NCBI GenBank assembly: GCA_013697585.1
Contig: JACCWP010000089.1
Coordinates: forward strand, 1-45,078
Source of the DNA: Nocardioidaceae bacterium
GTDB lineage: Bacteria; Actinomycetota; Actinomycetes; Propionibacteriales; Nocardioidaceae
DNA length: 45,078 nucleotides
Reading direction: 5' to 3'
The position numbers were made by a program, and so were the translations under genes. Below, piece after piece: positions 24,616 to 32,551 of the stretch. Under the pieces are notes generated by a model. That model ran no database searches, had not been told where the DNA came from, and saw only the letters and a program-made list of their open reading frames with translations. Each line of letters begins with the position of its first letter. Positions within the stretch are counted from its first letter, which is position 1.

Positions 24616-26970
24616 TCAACCCGCAGGTGCCAGCGGCCGGTCCGCGACCGAGGACAGGACCCGTACGGACGGCCGCGGCGCCTCGTCGGCAAGCGTGGCC
24701 AGCGTTCGCGCCAACGGCTCCGGGCGGGCGAAAAGGAATCCCTGGGCAAGCCCGGCCTCGCAGTGCTCGGTGACGTGCGCGAGCTGCGACTCACGCTCGA
24801 TTCCCTCGACCACGACGTCCAGGCCCAGCCCACTGCCCATGAGCACCATGGAGTGCAGCAGGTCGCAGGCTCGACTGTCCGAATCCACCGAGGTGACGAA
24901 CGATCGATCGATCTTGAGGATGCGTACGGGCAGGCGCTGGAGGTAGCCGATGGACGAGAAGCCCACGCCGAAGTCGTCGATCGCAAACCGGACGTCCTCG
25001 GCCGCAAGCTCCTCCATCGTCGCCAGCGCTTGCCCGCCGTCGCCCACGAAGTCGTGCTCGGTCACCTCGATGACCAGATTGAGGTCACGCATCGCCGCGC
25101 GGGTGCGGCGGACAACACCAGCAAAGGAGGGGGAACGCAGCTGTCGAGCTGTGGCGTTGACGGCAACCGTGATCGACCGCCCTGCAGCCGCGCGAATGGC
25201 TGGCGCATCGTCAGCCACGAGATCCAGCACAAGCTCACCGAGCGCCACGATGAGCCCGGTCTCCTCGGCCACCGGGATGAAGACATCTGGGGCGATCAAT
25301 TGGCCGTCGCATCGCCAGCGCACCAAGGCTTCCAGCCCCAGCACCTCGCCGCTGAGTATCGCGACGACCGGCTGGTAGTGCACCTCGAATTCGCCGGCGG
25401 CGATGGCGCGGCGCAGCCGGTCCACCAGCTCGATCCGGTGCAGCCGGTCGTCGAGCAAGGAGACGTGGTAGATCTCCTGCCGGTCCTTGCCCTGGGACTT
25501 GGCGTGGTACATCGCCATGTCGGCGTTGCGCAGCAGCGCCTCGGCGCTCGCCCCCGGCTCGCCATGCGCGACACCGATGCTCGTCGTCACCGCCACCGGG
25601 TGGCTCACCACCACGATCGCCGGCCGAAGTGCGGCCAGGATGCGCTCACCCGTGGCTTGGACGGAAGCGAACTCCACGTCCTCGAGCACTATGGCGAACT
25701 CGTCACCGCCCAGGCGTGCCACCGTGTCGCCATCGCGAACGCAGGAGACGATCCTCCGGCCGACCTCCTGGAGCAGCACGTCTCCGGCGGCGTGACCGAA
25801 CCGGTCGTTGACCTGCTTGAAGCCGTCGAGATCACAAAAGAGGACGGCCAGCCGGCCGCCGGTGGCCCCGTCGGCCGCGAGCGCCTGCTCGACCCGCTCG
25901 AGCAGGCGGGTGCGGTTGGCCAACCCAGTCAGCGCGTCGAAGCGCGCCAGGTGGGACAGCTCGTCGACCAGCCGCAGCCGGGAGAACGTGTCTTCGGCGA
26001 CCGCGACTAGAGCCTGCAACGCCCGCCCGTCCGTCCCCACGGTGGATCGGGCCCCGACCCTTGCCGGTGCGGTGACCCATAGGCCGCGCTCGCCCGGCAC
26101 CACGACGGCACCGATCTCGCCGGCTCCAGGGGGTTGCTCGCGCAGTGCGACCCTGCGATCTCGCAGCAGGTCACGCGCAGCGTCGCGGACCATGGCGAGA
26201 GCGGCGGCCCGGTCGTGGACCGTCTGCGCCCGCTGGGCGGCGGCGAACAGCACGTGCAGGCGACGAGCATGCTCCTCGCCGCGGGAGCGGGCCCGCGCAG
26301 CGAAGAGGATGGTGGCGAGCGGCGCGGCTAGCAGCAGCATCACCCACAGCGGCTGGTTGCGAAACACCAGCGCTGCAAGGTAGCCGAGCGAGTCGATGGC
26401 GACGAAGACAACCAGGCCGCCGAGCACACCAGGTTGGGTCAGCTCAGTGCGGATGCTGGTGCCGTCTTCCAGCGCCACCGAGACCGCCGAGATGACCCAG
26501 TCAGCGCCGAAGTACGCGGCGCAGGCCAGGCCCACGAGCAGCAGCTCTCTCGGGCTGTTGTCGGGTGCGCGCTGCCCCGACCAGAGCACACCGACGGCCA
26601 CCGCCCCGCACAAGGTGGTGAGCCCGCTGTTGAACGCCTTGGCCCGTAGGCGCTTTGACGACAGCAACTGGGCCGCCAGGGACCCGATTGTCCACACGGC
26701 CAGGGACAGGTACGGATCGACCACACAGGCAAGGAAGATCAGCACGCACGACTCGAACCCGATCTCGATGCCGCCCTCACGGCTCATCGGCCATGGGAAC
26801 CGCGCCATGACAGCGACCACGACGATCCCGAGGAGCGCGGCCACGGAGAATCGTTGCGGGTCGTCGACCAGCACGAGGATCGCCCATGCCCCGGGAAGCA
26901 GGCCCGCCACTGCCACGAACGCATCGAAGCCGTTGCTCGCAGCGGGTGGCGAGCTCTCGCCGTCACCCAT
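24616..26970 (-). CDS. Membrane-bound GGDEF-EAL cyclic-di-GMP enzyme
   Basis: 784-aa protein. Residues ~15-230 form about seven transmembrane helices (a MASE-like sensory region), then a short cytoplasmic linker. GGDEF domain: active site RLGGDEFAIVLED (GGDEF 421-425) with an RxxD inhibitory site RDGD five residues upstream, so diguanylate cyclase activity with product inhibition is plausible. EAL domain: GLEALVRW (547-549), VNATARQL, VIEVTEHDF, AIDDFGVGFSSIGYLQ, LKIDRSFV and VVVEGIE keep the catalytic residues, so phosphodiesterase activity is also plausible. Start ATG is preceded by GAGGAGG. It is monocistronic. The sensed signal is unknown. Confidence 0.94.
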   Translation of the reverse strand: MGDGESSPPAASNGFDAFVAVAGLLPGAWAILVLVDDPQRFSVAALLGIVVVAVMARFPWPMSREGGIEIGFESCVLIFLACVVDPYLSLAVWTIGSLAAQLLSSKRLRAKAFNSGLTTLCGAVAVGVLWSGQRAPDNSPRELLLVGLACAAYFGADWVISAVSVALEDGTSIRTELTQPGVLGGLVVFVAIDSLGYLAALVFRNQPLWVMLLLAAPLATILFAARARSRGEEHARRLHVLFAAAQRAQTVHDRAAALAMVRDAARDLLRDRRVALREQPPGAGEIGAVVVPGERGLWVTAPARVGARSTVGTDGRALQALVAVAEDTFSRLRLVDELSHLARFDALTGLANRTRLLERVEQALAADGATGGRLAVLFCDLDGFKQVNDRFGHAAGDVLLQEVGRRIVSCVRDGDTVARLGGDEFAIVLEDVEFASVQATGERILAALRPAIVVVSHPVAVTTSIGVAHGEPGASAEALLRNADMAMYHAKSQGKDRQEIYHVSLLDDRLHRIELVDRLRRAIAAGEFEVHYQPVVAILSGEVLGLEALVRWRCDGQLIAPDVFIPVAEETGLIVALGELVLDLVADDAPAIRAAAGRSITVAVNATARQLRSPSFAGVVRRTRAAMRDLNLVIEVTEHDFVGDGGQALATMEELAAEDVRFAIDDFGVGFSSIGYLQRLPVRILKIDRSFVTSVDSDSRACDLLHSMVLMGSGLGLDVVVEGIERESQLAHVTEHCEAGLAQGFLFARPEPLARTLATLADEAPRPSVRVLSSVADRPLAPAG

Positions 26971-27121
26971 TGGACCTCCTCGGTGTCACGACACAGGCGC
27001 AACCTCCAGTGTCGGCAGGCACGGCCCTTGTGGACTACCCACGTGACAGTCCGTGGCCACTCGGTCCATCCCAGGTGGTCCGAACGGGTGACTGCGCCCG
27101 GCCCAGGCGAGGCCTGCGCGC

Positions 27122-27955
27122 TCAGGGCCAGGGCTGGTGCGCTGCGTCATAGACCACGCGCTTGCTGGCGCCGGTCGCCGACACCACGGCCGCGATCGCG
27201 TCGCGCCGGGTCAGGCCGTCGTCCTCGCGCTCGGCAACCAGGTTCCGCAGCGCCGCGGCGTCGAGATCGGACCGGGCGAGGGCGGGGGCGCCGGCCACAA
27301 CGACCGTCACCTCGCCACGGACACCGCTGTCGGCCCAGCCGACGAGCTCGGCCAGGGGGCCGCGACGGATCTCCTCGTGCGTCTTGGTCAGCTCGCGGCA
27401 GACGGCTGCGCGCCGATCGGCACCAAGGGCGTCAGCCATCGACCGCAAGGTGGCGGCGGTGCGGTGCGGCGCCTCGAAGAAGACCATCGTGCGCGGCTCG
27501 GCCGCCAGACCGTCGAGGCGCCGGCGCCGCTCGCCGGCCTTGCGCGGCAGGAATCCCTCGAAGCAGAACCGGTCCACCGGCAGCGCGGACACCGCCAGAG
27601 CGGTGATGACTGCCGAGGGACCAGGCACGGCCGTCACCGGCAGTCCTGCCTCGGCCGCGGCCACCACCAGCCGGTAGCCGGGGTCTGACACGCTGGGCAT
27701 GCCGGCGTCGGTGACCAGCACCACACGGTCACCGACTCGCAGCGCGTCGAGCAGCTCGGGGACCCGCGCCCGCTCGTTGCCGTCAAAGTACGAGACCACG
27801 CGGCCGCCGATCGAGACCTGCAGGTCAGAGCACAACCGCCGCAGACGCCTGGTGTCCTCGGCGGCGACCACATCGGCGGTGGCGAGCTCAGCGGCCAGCC
27901 GAGCCGGGGCGTCGGCCGCTCGGCCGATCGGCGTCGCGGCGAGCACGAGGGTCAC
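27122..27955 (-). CDS. rsmI: 16S rRNA (cytidine1402-2'-O)-methyltransferase
   Basis: Methylates the ribose of C1402 in 16S rRNA. The 277-aa tetrapyrrole-methylase-fold protein has VLAATPIGRAADAP, VVAAEDTRRLRRL, VVSYFDGNE, LVTDAGMPSVSDPGYRLV and VPGPSAVITALAVSALPVDRF, all family hallmarks. It is divergent from the protein mannosyltransferase gene with only 34 nt between start codons, the conserved actinobacterial rsmI/pmt pair, so the two promoters must overlap. Confidence 0.95.
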   Translation of the reverse strand: MTLVLAATPIGRAADAPARLAAELATADVVAAEDTRRLRRLCSDLQVSIGGRVVSYFDGNERARVPELLDALRVGDRVVLVTDAGMPSVSDPGYRLVVAAAEAGLPVTAVPGPSAVITALAVSALPVDRFCFEGFLPRKAGERRRRLDGLAAEPRTMVFFEAPHRTAATLRSMADALGADRRAAVCRELTKTHEEIRRGPLAELVGWADSGVRGEVTVVVAGAPALARSDLDAAALRNLVAEREDDGLTRRDAIAAVVSATGASKRVVYDAAHQPWP

Positions 27956-27977
27956 CCCCGCAACCTACGGCGCGACC

Positions 27978-27983
27978 TACGAT
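27978..27983 (+). promoter_or_regulatory. -10 element for the protein mannosyltransferase gene
   Basis: TACGAT ends 6 nt before GTG 27990, consistent with a leaderless transcript in a divergent promoter of only 34 nt. Confidence 0.45.
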
Positions 27984-27989
27984 GCCGCC

Positions 27990-29651
27990 GTGACGGCGAC
28001 CCGGGAGAACGCCGGCGACCTGCGCCCGCTCGGCGTCACCGCCGACGGAAGCCCGCTGCCACCGGTGCGTACCCGCTTCGCGACCGCGGTGGGCGGGTCT
28101 CGCTCGGCCGGGTGGTTCGGCCCGCTCGCCGTGGCGTCACTTGCCCTCGGGCTGCGTCTGGTCGACCTCGGCGAGCCGGACCAGATCACCTTCGACGAGA
28201 CCTACTACGCCAAGGACGCCTACTCCCTGCAGGAGTTCGGCTATGTCCGCGAGTTCGTCGAAGCCGCCGACGACCGGATCAACGCCGAGGACGTCGACGC
28301 GCGATTGTTCAAGGACGGTCCCGCGCAGATCGTCCACCCGGAGGTCGGCAAGTGGCTGATCGCCATCGGCATCCGGATGTTCGGGATGGACCCGTTCGGC
28401 TGGCGGATCGCGGCCGCGGTCATCGGCGCCTTGACGGTGCTGGTCCTCGCCCGGATGGTGCGCCGGCTGGCGGGTTCGACCCTCATCGGCTGCCTGGCGG
28501 GCCTGCTGCTGTGCTTCGACGGGCTGCACCTGGTGATGTCTCGCACCGCGCTGCTGGACGGGTTCCTCGCGTTCTGGTGCGTGTGCGCGGTCGCCTGCCT
28601 GGTCACCGACCGAGACTGGGGCAGGAGGCGGCTGCTGGTGCTGACCGAGCCGTCAGTTGCGGTAGCGGGGTGGGGTCCGGTCCGGGCAACGCTCTGGCGG
28701 CCGTGGCGAATCGGTGCCGGAGTCTGCTTCGGACTGGCCTGCGGCACCAAGTGGAACGGCGTGTTCGTCCTGGCGGCCTTCGGGCTGCTCTGCTGGGCCT
28801 GGGACGCCGGCGCCCGCCGCGCTCTCGGGGTGTCGTGGGCCTGGGCGAGATCGGCCCTGGTCGACGCGGTGCCTGCGTTCGTCTCCCTGGTCGGGGTTGC
28901 CGTCGTGGTCTACCTGGCCAGCTGGGGCGGCTGGTTGGTGCACCACGACGAGATGCAGGACGCGTACGCCGACTACTACGCGTGGGGCTCCTATGCCGAG
29001 GAGGAGCCGGATGCGTGGCCCGCGGAGACCGCGCAGGCACTGCGCGACCTGTGGAACTACCACGAGCAGATCTGGCGGTTCCACACCGTCGACGTGGTCG
29101 ACACCACGAGTGAGGACCCGCATCCGTACGAGTCGTCACCCCGGGGTTGGCTGCTGCTCAACCGCCCCGTCGGCATCGACCTGCAAGGCGACATCAAGCC
29201 CGGCGACCAGGGCTGCACCGCCGCCGAGGGATCGACCTGCCTGCGGCAAGTGCTGGCGCTCGGCAACCCCGCGGTCTGGTGGTTCGGTGCCGCTGCCCTG
29301 GGGGCCAGCCTGTGGTGGTGGTGGGCGCGTCGCGACTGGCGCTTCGGCGTGCCGGTGGTCGCGGTCGCGGCGAGCTGGCTGCCCTGGTTTGCGTTCGACG
29401 ACCGGTCGATCTTCTCCTTCTATGCGGTCACGATCGTCCCCTTCACCTGCGCCGCAACCGCCCTGGTGCTGGGCAAGGCCCTTGGGCCGATCGAGGCGTC
29501 AGTGCGGCGACGAAGGTGGGCCGCTGCCGGTATCGGGCTGGTGCTCCTGGCGGTCGTTGCCTGCTGTGCGTTCTTCTGGCCGATCTGGACCGATCAGCTG
29601 ATCACCAACGATGACTGGCAACGTCGCATGTGGTTGGACCGCTGGATCTGA
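27990..29651 (+). CDS. Protein O-mannosyltransferase (GT39 family)
   Basis: Transfers mannose from polyprenyl-phosphate-mannose to Ser/Thr of exported proteins. The first extracytoplasmic loop carries the GT39 acidic motif DQITFDETYYAKDAYSL (~residue 58), and about ten transmembrane helices follow. The C-terminal region WLPWFAFDDRSIFSFYAV is the usual PMT four-helix signature. 553 aa from GTG 27990; the track ORF extends upstream into rsmI antisense. It is homologous in position to Rv1002c of M. tuberculosis (recalled). Likely substrates are secreted or cell-wall proteins, possibly including RpfB with its Pro-rich linker (inference). Confidence 0.94.
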   Translation: MTATRENAGDLRPLGVTADGSPLPPVRTRFATAVGGSRSAGWFGPLAVASLALGLRLVDLGEPDQITFDETYYAKDAYSLQEFGYVREFVEAADDRINAEDVDARLFKDGPAQIVHPEVGKWLIAIGIRMFGMDPFGWRIAAAVIGALTVLVLARMVRRLAGSTLIGCLAGLLLCFDGLHLVMSRTALLDGFLAFWCVCAVACLVTDRDWGRRRLLVLTEPSVAVAGWGPVRATLWRPWRIGAGVCFGLACGTKWNGVFVLAAFGLLCWAWDAGARRALGVSWAWARSALVDAVPAFVSLVGVAVVVYLASWGGWLVHHDEMQDAYADYYAWGSYAEEEPDAWPAETAQALRDLWNYHEQIWRFHTVDVVDTTSEDPHPYESSPRGWLLLNRPVGIDLQGDIKPGDQGCTAAEGSTCLRQVLALGNPAVWWFGAAALGASLWWWWARRDWRFGVPVVAVAASWLPWFAFDDRSIFSFYAVTIVPFTCAATALVLGKALGPIEASVRRRRWAAAGIGLVLLAVVACCAFFWPIWTDQLITNDDWQRRMWLDRWI

Positions 29652-29654
29652 TCC

Positions 29655-29685
29655 TTGACTTCAGGTTTAGTTGAAGTTCTAGCGT
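29655..29685 (+). promoter_or_regulatory. MerR-type promoter with 19-bp spacer
   Basis: -35 TTGACT (29655-29660) and -10 TAGCGT (29680-29685) are separated by 19 nt, with the inverted repeat ACTTCA-N8-TGAAGT (29658-29677) filling the spacer. This over-long spacer with a central dyad is the classic layout of promoters activated by MerR-family regulators. The -10 ends 7 nt before the SDR start codon. Confidence 0.75.
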
Positions 29686-29692
29686 CGTCGGC

Positions 29693-30442
29693 ATGATGAC
29701 AGCACCGACCTTCGACCCAGCTGGCAGCGACGGCACGGTCCACGACGCCCCGCTCGCCCTGATCACCGGCGCCTCCCGCGGTTTCGGCCGTGAGCTGGCC
29801 CGCAGCCTCGCCGCGGACGGCTGGCGACTGCTGCTCGACGCGCGCGGCGCCGACGCCCTCGCGGAGACCGCAACCGAGCTTGGCCCGGCAGTCTGGGCAG
29901 CCATCGCCGGCGACGTCGCCGACCCGAGGCACCGTCGCGACCTGGCCGAGGCGGTCGACGCAGCCGGGCACCTGGACCTGCTGGTGCACAACGCGAGCAG
30001 CCTCGGCGCCAGCCCCATGCGTCGACTCGCCGACCTCGACCTCGGCGCGTTCGTCGCCGCCCACGCGACCAACACCGTTGCCCCGTTGGCGATCACCCAG
30101 ATGCTGCTGCCGCAGCTGCGATCGGCGGGCGGCACGGTCGTCTCACTGAGCTCCGACGCCGCCGTCGAGGCGTACGAGACCTGGGGAGCGTACGGGTCGT
30201 CCAAGGCCGCGCTCGACCATCTGACCCGGACTCTCGGCGTCGAGGAGCCACTGCTGCGCGCCTATGCGTTCGACCCGGGTGACATGCGCACCCAGCTGCA
30301 CCAGGAGGCGTTCCCGGGCGAGGACATCTCGGACCGGCCGTTGCCGGAGGCGGTCGTCCCCGCGCTGCTGCGACTGCTGTCCGAACGCCCGGGCAGTGGC
30401 CGCTACCACGCGGCCGACCTGCTCGCGGAGGTACCGCGATGA
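29693..30442 (+). CDS. Short-chain dehydrogenase/reductase
   Basis: 249-aa NAD(P)-dependent oxidoreductase. Visible are the cofactor loop LITGASRGFGRELAR (~residue 22), LLVHNASSLGASP (NAG-like motif), the catalytic Ser in VVSLSSDAAVEAYE and the YxxxK motif in WGAYGSSKAALDHL. It ends in a 4-nt overlap (ATGA) with the QueA-like gene, so the two are coupled. The gene is directly downstream of a MerR-type promoter, suggesting induction by a toxic compound or redox stress. The substrate cannot be told from sequence. Start at ATG 29693, with another ATG immediately after. Confidence 0.92.
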   Translation: MMTAPTFDPAGSDGTVHDAPLALITGASRGFGRELARSLAADGWRLLLDARGADALAETATELGPAVWAAIAGDVADPRHRRDLAEAVDAAGHLDLLVHNASSLGASPMRRLADLDLGAFVAAHATNTVAPLAITQMLLPQLRSAGGTVVSLSSDAAVEAYETWGAYGSSKAALDHLTRTLGVEEPLLRAYAFDPGDMRTQLHQEAFPGEDISDRPLPEAVVPALLRLLSERPGSGRYHAADLLAEVPR

Positions 30443-31515
30443 CCGTGGTGGCTCGCGCGCCCGCGACGACGTTCGACCTGCCGGCCGAGCTGTCCGCGAA
30501 GGAACCCGCCGAGGAACGCGGACAGGACCGCTCCGACGTCCGGCTGCTGGTGGCTACCGCGACCGGGGTGGAGCACACCCGCTTCCCGTCGATCGTCCAC
30601 CACCTGCGGTCCGGTGACCTGGTGGTGGTCAACACCTCGGCCACCACTGCGGCAGCCCTCGACGGCGTACGCAGCGACGGGCGCCCCGTCGCCGTGCACG
30701 TGTCCAGCCCGGTGGCCGACGACACCTACGTCGTCGAGCTGCGCTGCGCCGACGGCTCCTGCCGGGTGCTTGACGCCCGGGCCGGCGAGGTCGTCCGGCT
30801 GGTCGATGGCGCGCTGACGCTGCGATCGGCTCACCCCAACGGGCTGGTGCGCGTCGGGTCGCGGCTGTGGCGGGTGTCGTTCGACGTGCCAGGTGGCGTG
30901 GGTGAGCACCTGTCCCGGCACGGCCGACCGGTTGGCTACGGCTACGTCGCACGCAAGTGGCCATTGACGGCGTACCAGACCGTGTTCGCTCGCCACGACC
31001 ATGACGGCGCCAGCACAGGCATGTCGAGCGCGGAGATGCCGAGTGCCGGCCGGCCGTTCAGCGACCGGTTGGTCACCGACCTGATCACCGCAGGCGTGCA
31101 GGTGGCGCCGTTGACCCTGCACACCGGGCTCTCATCGCTCGAGGCGGGCGAGGAGCCGATGCCCGAGCGATACGACGTGTCCGCGAGCACTGCCCGGCTG
31201 GTGAACCAGACCCGCGCCGCCGGGGGGCGAGTGGTGGCGGTCGGCACCACCGTCACCCGGGCCGTGGAGACGGTCGCCGACCTGAACGGCTGGGTCCGCG
31301 CCGGCAGCGGATGGACCGACCTGGTGCTCGGTCCCGACCGGCCCGCCCGCGTGGTGACCGGCCTGGTCACCGGCTGGCACGACCCGCAGGCCAGCCACCT
31401 GCTGCTGCTGGAGGCCGTCGCCGGCGCCGACCTGGTCCAGCGCGCTTACGCCGCCGCGCTCGCCGACGGTTACCTGTGGCACGAGTTCGGAGACAGCGCG
31501 CTGCTGCTGCCGTGA
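30439..31515 (+). CDS. QueA-like S-adenosylmethionine:tRNA ribosyltransferase-isomerase
   Basis: 358-aa member of the QueA family, which adds the ribosyl part of SAM to 7-aminomethyl-7-deazaguanine in tRNA to make epoxyqueuosine. Family segments: FDLPAELSAKEPAEERGQDRSDVRLL, HHLRSGDLVVVNTSATTAAAL, YGYVARKWPLTAYQTVFA, STGMSSAEMPSAGRPFSDRLV and VQVAPLTLHTGL. Sequence after residue 250 (VNQTRAAGGRVVAVGTTVTRAVE) is typical. Classical QueA has HYASVPGSAEMP-like text here; STGMSSAEMPSAGRPFS is similar but not identical. No other queuosine gene is in the window, so the true substrate is uncertain. Overlaps the SDR stop. Confidence 0.85.
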   Translation: MTVVARAPATTFDLPAELSAKEPAEERGQDRSDVRLLVATATGVEHTRFPSIVHHLRSGDLVVVNTSATTAAALDGVRSDGRPVAVHVSSPVADDTYVVELRCADGSCRVLDARAGEVVRLVDGALTLRSAHPNGLVRVGSRLWRVSFDVPGGVGEHLSRHGRPVGYGYVARKWPLTAYQTVFARHDHDGASTGMSSAEMPSAGRPFSDRLVTDLITAGVQVAPLTLHTGLSSLEAGEEPMPERYDVSASTARLVNQTRAAGGRVVAVGTTVTRAVETVADLNGWVRAGSGWTDLVLGPDRPARVVTGLVTGWHDPQASHLLLLEAVAGADLVQRAYAAALADGYLWHEFGDSALLLP

Positions 31516-31537
31516 GGGGCGGGGCGAAGCGCACCCC

Positions 31538-31543
31538 TACCGT
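31538..31543 (+). promoter_or_regulatory. -10 element for the siderophore-interacting protein gene
   Basis: TACCGT ends 8 nt before GTG 31552, a spacing again compatible with a leaderless transcript. Confidence 0.4.
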
Positions 31544-31551
31544 GGGTCGGC

Positions 31552-32280
31552 GTGACGCAGCCCGAGACGTCCAGCGGCAACCGCCGCGGTCAGGAGCAGT
31601 GGCCGATGACTGTCACGGCGGTCGTCGACCTGCTGCCTCGGCTGCGCCGGATCACGCTCACCGCCGAGGAGTTCCGCGCCTTCGTCCGCGCGGGAGCCGA
31701 CGAGTGCTTCGGGTTGCTGGTACCCGCCGACGGGCGGCCGCACCTGCGCTGGTACACGGTGCGCGAGCACCGGCCAGGCTTGGCTGAGATCGACGTGGAC
31801 GTCGTGCTGCACGACCACGGTGGTCCCGCGGTGCGCTGGGCGCTCGCGGCCCGGCCCGGCACCCGGATCGACTTCCGCCGCAGCGGGGCTTCGTACGCGC
31901 CGCCGCCAGACTGCGGCACCCAGCTGCTCCTCGCCGACGAGACGGCGCTGCCGGCGCTTGCCGCGATCGTCGAGTCGCTGCCGCCTGGCACCGCAGGCGT
32001 GCGGGCCGTGGTCGAGCTGCCGAACACGTCCTGGACGTACGACGTCGGTGGCGACGTGGAGATCGAGTGGCGCCCACGCGACGGCACGGCGCCGGGGACC
32101 CGGCTGCTGGAGGCGGTGGTCGAGCCGGGACGCGTCGGCTACGCGTGGGTGTGCGGCGAGGCCGCTGGGGTCAAGGCGGTGCGGCGCGACCTGATCCGCG
32201 GGTGGGGTCTCGATCGGCGACGCATCACGTTCTCGGGCTACTGGCGCGTCGGCCGAGAAGACGGCTACGACCAGGGGTGA
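31552..32280 (+). CDS. Siderophore-interacting protein (ferric-siderophore reductase-like)
   Basis: 242-aa FAD-binding reductase of the ViuB/SIP family. The N-terminal FAD-binding barrel contains HLRWYTVREHRPGLAEIDVDVVLH, with the RWYTVR FAD-contact motif and LHDHGGPAVRWA. The C-terminal SIP domain contains LLLADETALPALAAIVE, the ELP acceptor segment and YAWVCGEAAGVKAVRRDLI. It would reduce imported Fe(III)-siderophores with NAD(P)H to release iron. It lies 36 nt after the QueA-like gene with its own apparent -10. No siderophore transporter or synthesis gene is nearby. Confidence 0.92.
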   Translation: MTQPETSSGNRRGQEQWPMTVTAVVDLLPRLRRITLTAEEFRAFVRAGADECFGLLVPADGRPHLRWYTVREHRPGLAEIDVDVVLHDHGGPAVRWALAARPGTRIDFRRSGASYAPPPDCGTQLLLADETALPALAAIVESLPPGTAGVRAVVELPNTSWTYDVGGDVEIEWRPRDGTAPGTRLLEAVVEPGRVGYAWVCGEAAGVKAVRRDLIRGWGLDRRRITFSGYWRVGREDGYDQG

Positions 32281-32291
32281 TACCGCGGCAC

Positions 32292-32333
32292 CCCAGATCT
32301 CGAGGCCCAGATCTCGAGGCCCAGATCTCGAGG
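32292..32333. repeat. Three perfect 14-bp tandem repeats leading into repeat A
   Basis: CCCAGATCTCGAGG occurs three times head to tail (32292, 32306, 32320). The last copy merges with the left arm of palindromic repeat family A, as if that arm had been amplified. Confidence 0.85.
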
Positions 32334-32370
32334 CATTGCGGCCGTCCGCGCGACCACGATGTCTAGAGAT
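32325..32370. repeat. Dispersed palindromic repeat family A, copy 2
   Basis: Arms ATCTCGAGGCAT and ATGTCTAGAGAT (two mismatches) enclose 22 nt closely matching 10565-10586, and the downstream GATCGGTGCC is shared too. It lies between the SIP gene and tRNA-Ala. The arms have diverged more than in copy 1. Confidence 0.8.
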
Positions 32371-32425
32371 CGGTGCCGGGGGCGCTCGGCATGCCCCCCG
32401 ACGACGCATCGGAGGCGGCAATCGG

Positions 32426-32499
32426 TGGAGCTGAGGGGATTTGAACCCCTGACCCCCTCGATGCGAACGAGGTGCGCTACCGGCCTGCGCCACAGCCCC
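32426..32499 (-). tRNA. tRNA-Ala (anticodon CGC)
   Basis: A 74-nt cloverleaf on the minus strand: acceptor GGGGCTG/CAGCTCC, D-arm within GCGCAGGCCGGTAGCGC, anticodon arm CCTCG-TTCGCAT-CGAGG (anticodon CGC, reads GCG), T-arm AGGGG-TTCAAAT-CCCCT, discriminator A. No encoded CCA. Confidence 0.95.
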
Positions 32500-32551
32500 A
32501 ACGTAGCCGTGCGAAACTCGCACGACCGCCCGAAACCGTAGCACGCAGCGG

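Noticed and set aside
32292-32370. Possible CRISPR array
   Set aside because: The 14-bp units are directly adjacent with no spacers, and no cas gene is nearby.
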